Below, piece after piece: positions 39,445 through 48,329 of a stretch of DNA of 64,000 bases. How positions within the stretch are numbered: the stretch's first letter is position 1; each line of letters begins with the position of its first letter. Made by a program: the position numbers and the translations under genes. Location: the NCBI RefSeq assembly GCF_004053875.1, contig NZ_SBIP01000008.1, positions 1 to 64,000 of the forward strand, read 5' to 3'. This stretch comes from Neorhizobium lilium (GTDB lineage: Bacteria > Pseudomonadota > Alphaproteobacteria > Rhizobiales > Rhizobiaceae). The notes beneath the pieces are model-generated. The model saw nothing but the letters and a program-made list of their open reading frames with translations, was not told where the DNA came from and made no database searches.

Positions 39445-40713
39445 GTGAACCATTTCCAGTATATCGACGGCGTGCTGCATGCCGAGAACGTGCCCGTTCC
39501 CGAAATCGCCAAAGCCGTCGGCACCCCTTTCTATGTGTATTCGACGGCCACCCTGGAGCGGCACTACAAGGTGTTTGCTAAGGCCTTTGCCGACGTGGAT
39601 GCCATAGTCTGTTACGCCATGAAGGCAAACTCCAACCAGGCGGTGCTGAAGACGCTGGGACGTCTCGGGGCCGGTGTGGACGTCGTCTCGGGCGGCGAGC
39701 TTCGCCGGGCCATGGCTGCCGGCATTCCCGCCAACCGCATCATGTTCTCGGGCGTCGGCAAGACGGTGCCAGAACTGGATCTTGCACTGGAAGCGGGCAT
39801 CTACTGCTTCAACGTGGAGTCCGAACCGGAACTGGAAGTCCTCAATCTTCGCGCGCAGAAGGCTGGCAAGAAAGCCCACGTCTCCTTCCGCATCAATCCG
39901 GATGTCGATGCGGGCACTCACGCGAAGATCTCGACCGGCAAGAAGGAGAACAAGTTCGGAATCTCCTACCAGAGCGCGCGCGACATCTATGCGCATGCCG
40001 CCACGTTGCCGGGGATCGAAATCACCGGCATAGACATGCACATCGGCAGTCAGATCACGGAACTGCAACCGTTCGAGGAAGCTTTCCGCCTGTTGCGGGA
40101 ACTCGTGGAAACGCTGCGAACGGATGGTCACCACATCCATCACGTCGATGTCGGCGGCGGGCTTGGCATTCCCTACAAGGACGACAACAACCCGCCACCC
40201 CAGCCGGACGCCTATGCAGAGACCGTCAAGCGCCAGCTGCGCTCGCTGAATTGCAAGATCGTCACCGAACCCGGCCGGCTTATTGTCGGCAATGCCGGTA
40301 TCCTGGTGACGGAGGTCATCTACGTGAAGGACGGCGGCGAGAAGACCTTCGTCATCGTCGATGGCGCAATGAACGATCTCATCCGCCCGACGCTCTACGA
40401 TGCCTACCATTCCATCCGTCCGGTGGTCGTACCGCCTTCCGAGGCGCCACGTATCAAGGGAGATGTGGTCGGCCCCGTCTGCGAGACGGGCGACTACCTG
40501 GCGCTCGACCGGGAAATGGCGGAACCCAAGCCGGGCGACCTCATCGCTATCGGATCGGCCGGCGCCTATGGTGCGGTTCAGGCCGGCACCTACAATTCGC
40601 GCCTTCTGATTCCGGAAGTGCTGGTGCGAGGCAGCGAATTCCACGTCATCCGGCCACGCGGGACCTATGACGAGCTGATCGGACTTGATTCCCTGCCGTC
40701 CTGGCTCGCTTGA
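39445..40713 (+). CDS. lysA: Diaminopimelate decarboxylase
   Basis: LysA decarboxylates meso-diaminopimelate to lysine, using pyridoxal phosphate. The 422-residue fold-type III protein has the PLP lysine in CYAMKANSN (about residue 60), the GGGLGIPY glycine loop, and the catalytic CETGDYLA Cys (about 347). The GTG start at 39445 follows the lptM stop by 15 bases, and the N-terminus MNHFQYIDG is family typical. Confidence 0.97.
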   Translation: MNHFQYIDGVLHAENVPVPEIAKAVGTPFYVYSTATLERHYKVFAKAFADVDAIVCYAMKANSNQAVLKTLGRLGAGVDVVSGGELRRAMAAGIPANRIMFSGVGKTVPELDLALEAGIYCFNVESEPELEVLNLRAQKAGKKAHVSFRINPDVDAGTHAKISTGKKENKFGISYQSARDIYAHAATLPGIEITGIDMHIGSQITELQPFEEAFRLLRELVETLRTDGHHIHHVDVGGGLGIPYKDDNNPPPQPDAYAETVKRQLRSLNCKIVTEPGRLIVGNAGILVTEVIYVKDGGEKTFVIVDGAMNDLIRPTLYDAYHSIRPVVVPPSEAPRIKGDVVGPVCETGDYLALDREMAEPKPGDLIAIGSAGAYGAVQAGTYNSRLLIPEVLVRGSEFHVIRPRGTYDELIGLDSLPSWLA

Positions 40714-40847
40714 AGGGTCTCACCATTCACTTTTGACGGAGTGGCGGGGAAAATAGCCCCCTCTCTTGCCCGGTGCCCTCGCCTTCGCCACAAAGACTGT
40801 TATCTTCAAGGTTGAATCCTGGGCCGCCACGATTGGAGACGGACCGT

Positions 40848-43532
40848 ATGAACCTTCCCCGCAAAGGTGCTTTCGACGCCCATCCTCTGCTTGCCCGCAA
40901 GGTTGCCTTGAAGCGGTCCTTGGCACGCGCGGTCCTGTTTGCCGAATACGTGCTGCCTTTGGCGCTGTTACCGGTGGCGGTTATTGCCGTCTTCATGTCC
41001 GCAGGCTGGTTCGGCCTGTTCCGGATTGTCCCCGAGACGGCGCGCTGGCTTGCACTCGCCGGTTTTGCTCTCGCGCTTTGCTGGTCGCTCCTTCCCTTCT
41101 CCCGGCTACGCTGGCCGACAGCGGCGGAGGCGGACCGCCATCTCGAAGCCCGTAACAACCTGCAGCACCAGCCCGTCGCCGTGCAGGAAGATTCACCGGC
41201 CTTCGAAACCCCCCTCTCCCGCGCATTGTGGAAAGAACACCAGCTGCGGATGGCGAGGCGGATTGCCGATCTGGACGCCGGCCTGCCGCGCCCCGATATC
41301 GCCCGCCATGACCGGATGGCCCTGCGCGCCGTGCCGGCACTGCTCTTTGCCGTCGCGCTTGGCTATTCCTTCTCGAACGGCGGTGGCTCTGTTACCGATG
41401 CGTTTCGCCCGGCACCTCCGGCGCCGAAGACCAATCCGGATCTGCGCATCGACGCCTGGCTGACGCCGCCGTCCTATACAGGCAAGGCGCCGATCTTTCT
41501 GACCGGAGGCCAGGCCGCCAAGCTGGATACCGTTGCCGTTCCTCAGAACTCGGCCCTTGCTGTCCGGGTAACAGGTGGCGGGGGCGCAGAGGCAGTAGTC
41601 TTCACCCCGAGCAATGGCGGAGAACCGGTCACTCTCGCCAATGAGGAGGCGAAGAAAGCCGAGGTGCCGCAGCAAACGCCCCCAGCGGAAACCAGAGCCG
41701 TTGCGGGCAAGCCGCAGCCGGTCCCGCGCAATTACGCGCTGAACGTGACGGAAAGCGGCAGCCTCACCGCCAATGGTCAGACTTGGGCATTCAATATCAT
41801 TCCCGACCGACCACCTGAGATAGCTTTTGACGGCCAACCCAAACGCGCGGTAAACGGCGCTCTGGAGATCGCCTTCAAGGGCAAGGACGATTACAGCATC
41901 CGTGACGCTCAGGCGCTCATCGAACCTGCGGAACCGCAGGAGCTGGGAGCGACGCCGCTTTATCCTCTGCCTGAATACCGGCTCGACCTTCCACGCCAGA
42001 ACGGCAAGGAGATCAAGGGGTTGACCAGCCGTAACCTCACGGAGCATCCGCTGGCTGGCAAGCGCGTCAAGATCACCCTGGTCGCCAAGGACGGTGCCGG
42101 CCAGACCGGCCGTAGCCCGACGATCGAAATGCTGCTTCCTTCTCGCAGCTTCTCCGAGCCGCTAGCGGCGGCTGTCGCCGAAGAACGGCAGGTATTCGCA
42201 CTCGATACCCGCCAGATGCCCCGCGCCATCGCACTGAACGAGGCGCTGACGCTGCGTCCGGACGAGACCATTCCCAACCTCGGCCATTTCCTGCTGATCC
42301 GTTCTGCGCATCAACGAATGGAGCTTGCCCAGACCGAAGAGCAACTGAAGGATACGGCAGATTATCTGTGGGAAATTGCCCTCGGCATCGAGGACGGCGA
42401 TCTTTCACAGGCGGAAAAGCGTCTGCGCGATGCGCAGAGCAATCTGTCCGATGCGCTCAAGAACGGCGCCAATGACCAGGAAATCGCCAAGCTCATGAAG
42501 GAGCTACGCGAGGCGATGCAGCAATATATGAACGAACTGGCGCAACGCATGCAGAATGCGCCTCGGGCGCAGAACAATATGCAGGCGCAGAACGTCATCC
42601 GCCAGCGCGACCTGCAGAACATGATGGACCAGATCGAAAATCTGGCGCGCTCGGGCAACAAGGATGCCGCTCAACAGCTTCTGTCCGAAATGCAGCGGAT
42701 GATGAACAACTTGCAAGCGGGAAAACCGCAGAGAAATCAGCAGGGCCGCCAGGACAACAGCCAGATGCGCCAGCAGATCGACAAGCTCGGTCAGATCATG
42801 CAGGAGCAGCAGCGGCTGATGGACCAGACCTTCAAGCTGGACCAGGCCCTGCGCGACCGCATGCAGCGCGGCGATCCCGACCAGGAGATGGACGACGAGG
42901 GCCAGCAGCAGGACCCTCAAAGTCAGCAAGGGAAGCAAGGCAAACCGGATCAGCAGGAGCAGCAGGCCCAGGGCGGCGAGCAGAATTCCGACCAGATGAC
43001 CCAGGAGCAGCTACGCGAAGCGCTAAAGAACCTGCGGGCGCAGCAGGAAGGTCTCGGCAAGAAGCTGGACGAGTTGCAGAAGGGCCTGAAAGGGCTCGGC
43101 ATGCAGCCGAGCGAGGGTTTCGGCCAGGCGCAGCGAGAAATGGGCAATGCCGGCAAGGCACTCGGCGACGCTCAAGGGGAGCAGGCGGTCGATGGCCAGG
43201 GCAAGGCCTTGAATGCTTTGCGCCAAGGCGCCCAGAACATGATGCAGCAGATGATGCAGGCCATGCAGGGCCAAGGCCAGGGTCAGCCGGGACAGGGACG
43301 CGAAGGTCAGGGCGAGAGCATGGCCTCCGAAGGCGGGCAGAACGGGCGCGATCCGCTTGGTCGCCCGCGCTCGCAGACCGGGCCGGATTTTGGCGACCAG
43401 GTTAAAGTGCCGGACGAGATCGATGTCCAGCGGGCTCGGGAAATTCTCGACGCCATCCGCGAAAAGCTCGGCAACACCCTGTCAGGCGACGCCGAGCGGC
43501 AATATCTCGAGCGTCTTCTGGAGATGCGCTAG
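40848..43532 (+). CDS. TIGR02302/DUF4175 family large membrane protein
   Basis: The 894-residue protein has two N-terminal membrane helices (about 30-55 and 65-85), a third near 165-185, a large periplasmic region and a C-terminal half (from about 520) that is Gln/Met-rich and probably coiled coil, with low-complexity runs such as QGQGQGQPGQG. The family is alphaproteobacterial and follows lysA in many genomes. Function is unknown. The start follows GGAGACGG about six bases upstream. Confidence 0.87.
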   Translation: MNLPRKGAFDAHPLLARKVALKRSLARAVLFAEYVLPLALLPVAVIAVFMSAGWFGLFRIVPETARWLALAGFALALCWSLLPFSRLRWPTAAEADRHLEARNNLQHQPVAVQEDSPAFETPLSRALWKEHQLRMARRIADLDAGLPRPDIARHDRMALRAVPALLFAVALGYSFSNGGGSVTDAFRPAPPAPKTNPDLRIDAWLTPPSYTGKAPIFLTGGQAAKLDTVAVPQNSALAVRVTGGGGAEAVVFTPSNGGEPVTLANEEAKKAEVPQQTPPAETRAVAGKPQPVPRNYALNVTESGSLTANGQTWAFNIIPDRPPEIAFDGQPKRAVNGALEIAFKGKDDYSIRDAQALIEPAEPQELGATPLYPLPEYRLDLPRQNGKEIKGLTSRNLTEHPLAGKRVKITLVAKDGAGQTGRSPTIEMLLPSRSFSEPLAAAVAEERQVFALDTRQMPRAIALNEALTLRPDETIPNLGHFLLIRSAHQRMELAQTEEQLKDTADYLWEIALGIEDGDLSQAEKRLRDAQSNLSDALKNGANDQEIAKLMKELREAMQQYMNELAQRMQNAPRAQNNMQAQNVIRQRDLQNMMDQIENLARSGNKDAAQQLLSEMQRMMNNLQAGKPQRNQQGRQDNSQMRQQIDKLGQIMQEQQRLMDQTFKLDQALRDRMQRGDPDQEMDDEGQQQDPQSQQGKQGKPDQQEQQAQGGEQNSDQMTQEQLREALKNLRAQQEGLGKKLDELQKGLKGLGMQPSEGFGQAQREMGNAGKALGDAQGEQAVDGQGKALNALRQGAQNMMQQMMQAMQGQGQGQPGQGREGQGESMASEGGQNGRDPLGRPRSQTGPDFGDQVKVPDEIDVQRAREILDAIREKLGNTLSGDAERQYLERLLEMR

Positions 43533-43542
43533 TAGGAGGAGA

Positions 43543-43920
43543 TCAGGCCGCTTCACAGCTCGGCGTTGCCAGCGCCATGGCCACCGCCTTGCGGATCTCG
43601 GGCAGCGCGAAAGGCTTCTGGACGACGTCGATGATCTTGGCCGAAAGATCGTCCGCACGTTCCCGCTGCTCGGCATAACCGGTCATCAGCAGGATCTTCA
43701 GGTCGGGAAATTTGGCCGCTGCCTGGTGTACAAGTTCGATCCCGTCCATCACAGGCATGCGGATATCCGAAAGCAGCAGATCGAAAGCACCCTCGTCCAG
43801 CTTTTCGAGGCCCTCTGCCCCATCGCCGGCCTCATGAGTCTCGTGACCATCGAGACGGAGCGCTCGTGCGACGAACATGCGCAACGCGGCCTCGTCTTCG
43901 GTAATCAGGATTCTTGCCAT
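43543..43920 (-). CDS. cpdR: Single-domain response regulator CpdR
   Basis: CpdR is a free-standing receiver that, unphosphorylated, directs the ClpXP protease to cell-cycle substrates; it receives phosphate from the CckA-ChpT relay. The 125-residue protein has the acidic pocket EDE (about 7-9), the phospho-acceptor Asp in LLSDIRMP (about 51), the Thr in LMTGYA and Lys in QKPF. The start MARILITEDEA at 43920 is family standard. A TTAACCAT box is 90 bases upstream. Confidence 0.93.
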   Translation of the reverse strand: MARILITEDEAALRMFVARALRLDGHETHEAGDGAEGLEKLDEGAFDLLLSDIRMPVMDGIELVHQAAAKFPDLKILLMTGYAEQRERADDLSAKIIDVVQKPFALPEIRKAVAMALATPSCEAA

Positions 43921-44009
43921 AGCGATCATCGCTCCCTGCCTATTCATGTGGGAGCAAATCAACAGAGTTTCCTTGTCGAGGAGTAAACGTCGCTCAAGGC
44001 ATGGCAGCC

Positions 44010-44017
44010 ATGGTTAA
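44010..44017 (-). promoter_or_regulatory. CtrA-like TTAACCAT octamer upstream of cpdR
   Basis: On the minus strand TTAACCAT lies 90 bases before cpdR. This octamer is a CtrA half-site type motif. About two copies are expected by chance in 64 kb on both strands, so this rests on location. Confidence 0.25.
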
Positions 44018-44038
44018 CGACTTGCCACCATTCCTCTC

Positions 44039-44581
44039 CTAAGCGTCGCCGGTGACGACGCCGACGAAGGGCAGCTCGCGGAAGGCATAGGCCGCGTCCA
44101 TGCCGTAGCCGACGACGAAATAATCTGGGCATTCGAAGCCTACGAAGTCAGCCTCCAAGTCCTCCTTGCGCTTGACGCGCTTGTCCAGCAGCACCGCGAT
44201 GGACACGCTGTTTGCACCGCGCTCGTAGAGCATCTGCTTCGCAAACAGCAGCGTACGGCCGGATTCCAGGATGTCGTCGATCAGCAGGACGTCGCGGTCC
44301 TTCACGTCGCTGTCGATATCCTTCACGATCCGCACACCTTGCGAGACAGTACCTGTGCCATAACTGGACAGGGTGATGAACTCGACTTCCGGCGCAAGAC
44401 CGACATCGTGCAACGCGCGCAGAAGGTCGGCTGCGAAGATGAAGGAGCCCTTCAGGATGGCGATGACCAGCAGGTCCTTGGCGGGCCGAGTGGCGATCTG
44501 AGCAGCGATCGCCCGATTGCGCTCTGCAATCTGTTCGGCGGTGAAGAGCGGCTCGATGAGCTTGCCGCGGACGACGGGCAT
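44039..44581 (-). CDS. hpt: Hypoxanthine phosphoribosyltransferase
   Basis: Hpt salvages hypoxanthine (and guanine) to IMP or GMP with PRPP. The 180-residue protein has the PRPP loop VLLIDDILESGRTL (about 99-112), the flexible loop SSYGTGTVSQG, and VGYGMD near the C-terminus. Length is typical. The start MPVVRGK at 44581 is chosen over an ATG 14 codons upstream. Confidence 0.96.
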   Translation of the reverse strand: MPVVRGKLIEPLFTAEQIAERNRAIAAQIATRPAKDLLVIAILKGSFIFAADLLRALHDVGLAPEVEFITLSSYGTGTVSQGVRIVKDIDSDVKDRDVLLIDDILESGRTLLFAKQMLYERGANSVSIAVLLDKRVKRKEDLEADFVGFECPDYFVVGYGMDAAYAFRELPFVGVVTGDA

Positions 44582-44625
44582 GTGCGGAAACTCCTGATCG
44601 TGATCAAGCCGCCGCGATAGCACAA

Positions 44626-45285
44626 TCAGGAGCCGGAGACACCCCGTCCCGCCACCGAAAGCCTCAAGTCCGGCAGTTTTCCGCCCGGATGAGGCACCTT
44701 CGCGGTAAACCCGCGACTTTGGCGGCCTTCAAGCACCCCTTGCGGAGGATTGATCATGGTGCTGGCAAGAACCACCTCGCCCGAGATCAGGTCCGCACGA
44801 ATGGAGGGCATGGCGCGTTTGTCGCTGCCGCGGTTTTCCACGATGCCGTTGATCAGAAGCACGCGCATTCCATCGGCGTCCTGCGGGACCATGCTGACAT
44901 GGGTGATGTCGAATGCCGGCGCAGCCTCGACTGCTGCCGCGTTCTGAAACAGAAAGGAAAAGCCGCCGGCAAGGGCAAAGACTGCGACGAAAGCTGCAGC
45001 CACCAGGGCGGAAAAGGCGTCCGGCGGAAGCCGCTTCAGAACGGCTTCGACGTGCGCGAGACAAGGCGCGGCCATGCCGGCGGACGCGGCGCGGGATTTG
45101 CGATTGTCGTTGTGACTGCGTGGCGCCCGGGTGCTGCCCCGGCGCTCCTGAACGGGCTCGAACTGCGCATCGACGACTTCGGCATGCCGCTGCGGCGCGC
45201 GAAAGACACTCCCCGCCTTGCGCTCAGGCGGCAGTATATCCATGCGGATGATGGTCTTGCCATGCTGGCGGCGGAAGGTGTTCAT
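44626..45285 (-). CDS. Single-pass membrane protein, DUF3426-like, upstream of ftsE
   Basis: The 219-residue protein has a basic, disordered N-terminal 80 residues, one membrane helix (about 93-114) and a C-terminal beta-rich domain (about 125-215) resembling DUF3426, with VENRGSDKR and INPPQGVLEG. In related genomes the gene at this spot encodes an MJ0042-type zinc finger fused to such a region. Here the N-terminus has no Cys pairs, so the finger is missing. Function unknown; it is divergent from ftsE. Confidence 0.7.
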   Translation of the reverse strand: MNTFRRQHGKTIIRMDILPPERKAGSVFRAPQRHAEVVDAQFEPVQERRGSTRAPRSHNDNRKSRAASAGMAAPCLAHVEAVLKRLPPDAFSALVAAAFVAVFALAGGFSFLFQNAAAVEAAPAFDITHVSMVPQDADGMRVLLINGIVENRGSDKRAMPSIRADLISGEVVLASTMINPPQGVLEGRQSRGFTAKVPHPGGKLPDLRLSVAGRGVSGS

Positions 45286-45358
45286 GGACCCCCTTTGCCC
45301 ATGACCCCTCGCGAGGCACCTAGGCATTGAAACGAATCCCGCTCAGTCGTAAAGGGGA

Positions 45359-45366
45359 ATGGTTAA
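45359..45366 (+). promoter_or_regulatory. CtrA-like TTAACCAT box (as ATGGTTAA) before ftsE
   Basis: ATGGTTAA at 45359-45366 is the complement of TTAACCAT, 127 bases before the ftsE start. A GAATC (CcrM methylation site type GANTC) lies at 45334-45338. Both are typical of cell-cycle-regulated promoters in alphaproteobacteria but may be chance. Confidence 0.3.
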
Positions 45367-45492
45367 TGCTTCGCAAATTCGGCCTGAAAACGGCCCACTT
45401 CCGCAGGCGATTTACCTTTTGTTTACGCCTGTCGTTAAGAGATAGCAGGCACCTGAGAGTTTTTGCTCTATGTCCAGGGACTGGATCCTCCG

Positions 45493-46152
45493 TTGATTCA
45501 CTTCGAAAATGTCGGCCTGCGTTATGGAATGGGCCCGGAGATTCTCCGGGACATGACGTTTGACATCCCGAAACGCTCGTTCCAGTTCCTCACAGGGCCA
45601 TCCGGCGCCGGCAAGACCACGCTGCTGCGCCTGCTTTTCCTGTCCCTCCTCCCCACGCGCGGCATCATCAACATGTTCGGGCGCGATCTTTCGCAGATCC
45701 CGCGTTCCGAGCTGCCCATGCTGCGGCGCCGGGTCGGGATCGTCTTCCAGGACTTCCGGCTTCTCGATCATCTGACGACCTACGAAAACGTCGCGCTCCC
45801 CTTGCGTGTCCGCGGCAAGGACGAAAGTTCCTACCGCAACGACGTCATCGAGCTGCTGAAATGGGTTGGTCTCGGCGAACGGATCAACGTCCTGCCGCCG
45901 GTTCTATCCGGCGGGGAGAAGCAGCGGGCGGCAATCGCCCGCGCCCTCATGGACCGGCCCGAAATTCTGCTGGCGGACGAGCCAACCGGCAACGTGGACC
46001 CGCCTATGGCCAAGCGGCTGCTCAATCTTTTCCTGGAGCTCAACCGTCTCGGCACCGCCGTGGTCATCGCGACCCACGATCTGGCCCTGATGGATCAGGT
46101 AGATGCCCGCCGAATGATCCTCACCGAAGGGCGGCTCGACATCTATGAATGA
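45493..46152 (+). CDS. ftsE: Cell-division ATP-binding protein FtsE
   Basis: FtsE is the ATPase of the FtsEX complex, which signals to peptidoglycan hydrolases at the divisome. The 219-residue ABC protein has Walker A GPSGAGKT (about 36-43), Q-loop, the LSGGEKQRAAIARAL signature and Walker B LLADEPTG. I choose TTG at 45493 (product starts with IHFENVGLRYG); a TTG ten codons upstream also exists. It overlaps ftsX by eight bases. Confidence 0.95.
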   Translation: MIHFENVGLRYGMGPEILRDMTFDIPKRSFQFLTGPSGAGKTTLLRLLFLSLLPTRGIINMFGRDLSQIPRSELPMLRRRVGIVFQDFRLLDHLTTYENVALPLRVRGKDESSYRNDVIELLKWVGLGERINVLPPVLSGGEKQRAAIARALMDRPEILLADEPTGNVDPPMAKRLLNLFLELNRLGTAVVIATHDLALMDQVDARRMILTEGRLDIYE

Positions 46153-47206
46153 GATGAGCCGCGCCAAAACCCCGAAATCGCAAAAGCCTGGTCGCCCGCC
46201 CGGCCAGCCGAAGGTGACGGCACCCGAATCGCGGCAATCCCCCCGCCGTGCCGAAATGCGCGTCCGCCCAACGGCGCCCATCCTGCCACCCTCCAACATC
46301 CAGGGCAATGCGCTGATGGTGGTCATCGCCATCATGGCTTTCCTTGCCTGTCTGACCCTTGGGGCCGTCAGCATGGTGCGGGCCACCGCGTCCAGTTGGC
46401 AGAGCCAGATCTCCCGTGAGATCACCATCCAAATCAAGCCGGACGACGGCCTGGACATGGCCTCCGCCCTGAAGAGGGCGCGTGACGTGGCGTTCACCTT
46501 CGTCGGCACGAAGGACGGCACCATCATGGACGACAGTGCCACGGCGCGACTGCTGGAACCGTGGCTGGGCACCGGCCTCAATTTGGCGGACCTGCCGGTT
46601 CCGCGCCTCGTCATCATCACCATCGATGAGCAGAACCCACCCGACTTCGCAGCCATGCGCGACCTTCTGAAGACGGAAGTGCCCCAGGCCTTTCTTGACG
46701 ATCACCGGACCTGGGTGGACCGGCTCGTTTCGATGGCGAGAACCACCGTGCTGATCGGCACCGGCGTCCTCGTCCTGGTTTTTACAGCCATGATCCTGAC
46801 GGTGATCTTTGCAACCCGAGGCGCTCTGTCCGGAAACCGGCACATCGTGGAAGTGCTGCATTTCGTGGGCGCCGAAAGCGCCTTTGTGGCAAAGGAATTT
46901 CAGAAACACTTCCTGATGATCAGCATCAAGGGTTCGGCAGCCGGCGGAGCACTTGCGGCAGCGCTGTTCGCCCTGGCCAACATCTGGCAATCGAATTCGC
47001 GGGCAACACCGGAAAGTGATCAGGCGACGGCACTGTTCGGATCGTTTACGATCGGCATGACCGGTTATCTCGGAATTTTCGCGACCATGCTGGTGATTGC
47101 CCTGCTGACGACGCTCACCGCCCGCTTTACGGTGATGCGGACAATCGATGAGATCGACCTGATCAGGGCCGATCCCTCACGTTCGGATGGCCTGCCCGGC
47201 GGATAA
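46145..47206 (+). CDS. ftsX: Cell-division permease FtsX
   Basis: FtsX is the membrane partner of FtsE. The 353-residue protein has a long cytoplasmic N-terminus, four membrane helices (about 60-85, then three in the C-terminal half) and the periplasmic domain between the first two. The FtsX family features NRHIVEVLHFVGAESAFV and DEIDLIRADPS are visible. It starts inside the ftsE 3' end and is followed by the YdcF gene after 67 bases. Confidence 0.95.
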   Translation: MNEMSRAKTPKSQKPGRPPGQPKVTAPESRQSPRRAEMRVRPTAPILPPSNIQGNALMVVIAIMAFLACLTLGAVSMVRATASSWQSQISREITIQIKPDDGLDMASALKRARDVAFTFVGTKDGTIMDDSATARLLEPWLGTGLNLADLPVPRLVIITIDEQNPPDFAAMRDLLKTEVPQAFLDDHRTWVDRLVSMARTTVLIGTGVLVLVFTAMILTVIFATRGALSGNRHIVEVLHFVGAESAFVAKEFQKHFLMISIKGSAAGGALAAALFALANIWQSNSRATPESDQATALFGSFTIGMTGYLGIFATMLVIALLTTLTARFTVMRTIDEIDLIRADPSRSDGLPGG

Positions 47207-47273
47207 CTGGGTCGGCAGCCACCGGTATTCGGCTCGAAGGCCGCGGCCTGCCTGTAATCGTTAGTGACGAATC

Positions 47274-48011
47274 ATGACTGTGGACCAGACCAACCCGGAG
47301 AACACCGAGCCTCATGCGCCAAAGCAGGTGCAACGCGGCTGGTTTTCGCGCAAGAGCAGGGCGCGGCGCCTTGCCCGTCGGCTGTTTCTCGTCGCCTTCC
47401 TGCTGGCCGCGATCGTCGTTGGCGGCTTTCTCTGGTTTGCCGATACCGTCACCTCCCAGAAAGCCCCGGATGGCGTGAAAGCGGATGCGATCGTCGTCCT
47501 GACAGGCGGATATCTGCGCATCGAGCAGGCGCTCGGCCTTTTGCGCGACGGGGCGGGTCAACGCCTTCTGATCTCCGGCGCCCATCCTTCGACCACACCG
47601 ACCCAGATCCGCAAAGCCACGCAGGCCTCGTCGGATCTTTTCGCCTGCTGCGTCGATATTGGCTATGACGCGCTGGACACGATCGGCAATGCCAACGAAA
47701 TCGCCCGCTGGATCCACAGCCACAACTATCGGTCCGTGCTCGTCGTCACCAACAACTATCACATGCCGCGCAGCCTGCTTGAGCTGCGACGCGCCGACCC
47801 GGTCACCCGGTTCATTCCCTACCCGGTGATCAACGCCGACTTGACCCGCCGCGCCTGGTTCGCAGAACCGGACACGTTGCGCACCATGCTGTCCGAATAC
47901 GGAAAGGTCGTCCTGGCGACACTGCGTGACGTGTTCGGCGTCGATCGGGGAAGCGGGCTGCGAACTGAAGAGGACGCGCTCAAGCCCGGCGCCCCGGCAC
48001 CGGTGCGCTAG
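47274..48011 (+). CDS. YdcF/DUF218 family protein
   Basis: The 245-residue protein has an N-terminal membrane helix (about 36-57) and a DUF218 domain (about 70-200) with ADAIVVLTGG, LISGAHP, SHNYRSVLVVTNNYHMPRS. Related proteins bind nucleotides or act in envelope precursor metabolism; the role is unsettled. The stop codon TAG is formed by the left end of the inverted-repeat element that follows, so the natural C-terminus may be altered. Confidence 0.88.
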   Translation: MTVDQTNPENTEPHAPKQVQRGWFSRKSRARRLARRLFLVAFLLAAIVVGGFLWFADTVTSQKAPDGVKADAIVVLTGGYLRIEQALGLLRDGAGQRLLISGAHPSTTPTQIRKATQASSDLFACCVDIGYDALDTIGNANEIARWIHSHNYRSVLVVTNNYHMPRSLLELRRADPVTRFIPYPVINADLTRRAWFAEPDTLRTMLSEYGKVVLATLRDVFGVDRGSGLRTEEDALKPGAPAPVR

Positions 48012-48245
48012 AGTGCGTCCCGGCTAAATAGAATCGTTCTGCCGGAGAGACTTTCAGTCAGGATCAAGGTTTTTGGCGATGGGCATACCCCCTCGGTATG
48101 GCGCCCTTCGGGTTGGCTGAAGCGGGTCACCTGCTTCGGATAGCGGCTTGGCCGTATGCTATGGCTACGACGCGGCGCCGCTCTCCTCGCATCTGCTCCC
48201 ACTTGAGCCAACAGAACTGTTTCCATTTAACCTGGACACACTCTA
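48009..48245. mobile_element. TA-flanked imperfect inverted-repeat element (MITE-like)
   Basis: A 237-base element has termini of about 36 bases in inverted orientation: left 48011-48045 starting GAGTGCGTCCCGGCTAAAT, right 48209-48243 whose complement starts GAGTGTGTCCAGGTTAAAT. About 29 of 37 positions match. Both ends are flanked by TA, as in Tc1/mariner and IS630-type elements. Inside are nested inverted repeats: GCATAC with GTATGC, and GAAGCGGGT with ACCTGCTTC. There is no gene. It fills the space between the YdcF gene and plsC. A solo left terminus recurs at 54914. Confidence 0.75.
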
Positions 48246-48329
48246 ACTCTTTGCCTGCATCGCCACGGGACGCTTTTTTCCTTGCCCGATCTCGTGTAGG
48301 CAACGACTGCTTAAGTGGGATGCCTTTTC
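48246..48329. other. Remaining upstream region of plsC
   Basis: The 84 bases between the repeat element and plsC hold the plsC ribosome-binding site and no gene. A T-run at 48271-48277 has no stem in front of it. Confidence 0.5.
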
